Source: Paludisphaera mucosa
GTDB lineage: Bacteria; Planctomycetota; Planctomycetia; Isosphaerales; Isosphaeraceae
Length of the DNA stretch: 64,000 nucleotides
Direction of reading: 5' to 3'
Assembly (NCBI RefSeq): GCF_029589435.1
Contig: NZ_JARRAG010000002.1
Location: 2,046,001-2,110,000 of the forward strand
Position numbers and translations under genes: made by a program. Positions within the stretch are counted from its first letter, which is position 1. Each line of letters starts with the position of its first letter. Below, piece after piece: positions 63,969 to 64,000 of the stretch. A model generated the notes under the pieces. That model did no database searches. It was not told the origin of the DNA and saw only the letters and a program-made list of their open reading frames with translations.

Positions 63969-64000
63969 CCACGGGTCTTCGAGGAAGCCTTGCACCCTCA

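Overview
The window is 64 kb of very GC-rich DNA from a planctomycete, most likely the Isosphaeraceae (Paludisphaera or Singulisphaera type). I infer this from family content, not from a search. It carries a YTV-repeat cell-wall protein, WXXGXW repeats, PEP-CTERM and dockerin-type surface proteins, LEPR-XLL-like N-termini, a secreted sulfatase and DUF5117-type metalloproteases. There are about 38 protein genes, one RNA gene (the signal recognition particle RNA) and no tRNA, rRNA, CRISPR array, phage or intact insertion sequence that I could see.

Layout. 1-7.3 kb is housekeeping: a long-chain polyprenyl diphosphate synthase, a small XRE regulator, then on the minus strand SRP RNA, dnaX, ebfC, recR and rpoN. 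7.3-11.3 kb holds a lipase-like lipoprotein, a Tat-exported prenyltransferase/squalene-cyclase-fold protein and an unknown lipoprotein. 11.4-20.5 kb is an alpha-glucan to trehalose block (treZ on plus; treY and glgX on minus) interrupted by a sulfatase. 20.7-33.7 kb is a surface-protein region: a PAS histidine kinase, a PEP-CTERM protein, a giant Ig-like/dockerin protein, an ANTAR response regulator, two more LEPR-XLL-type proteins (one a matrixin-like zinc protease), a decapeptide-repeat protein and a transglutaminase-elicitor-like exported protein. 34-36.2 kb is a three-gene set (membrane anchor, BY-kinase-like ATPase with a changed Walker A lysine, ExeA-like ATPase). 36.3-49.2 kb holds a WXXGXW protein, an Lhr-type helicase with its metallophosphoesterase, a lipoprotein, the YTV-repeat protein, a HEAT-repeat membrane protein, a PEP-CTERM protein, an RpoD-like sigma factor and an orphan DNA methyltransferase. 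49.3-64 kb holds rpsA, a lipoprotein, a copper ATPase, a membrane acyltransferase, REP-like repeats, a large metalloprotease, rhomboid and CPBP intramembrane proteases, a HAD phosphatase and an aldo/keto reductase.

How parts work together. GlgX, TreY and TreZ together turn glycogen-type glucan into trehalose. SRP RNA, dnaX, ebfC and recR reproduce a conserved bacterial neighbourhood. Surface proteins and several proteases dominate the accessory part.

Most worth a second look: (1) the end of the histidine-kinase gene and the start of the ANTAR regulator gene, 4.1 kb apart, share an ungapped stretch of about 74 nt in which each copy keeps a relic of the other gene, so the kinase-regulator pair looks split or partly duplicated around a surface-protein insert; (2) a terminator-like hairpin directly after the predicted rpsA promoter; (3) a perfect 13-bp inverted repeat in front of the orphan methyltransferase, whose C-terminus looks like a degenerate nuclease domain; (4) the anchor/BY-kinase-like/ExeA-like operon; (5) the large repeat proteins.
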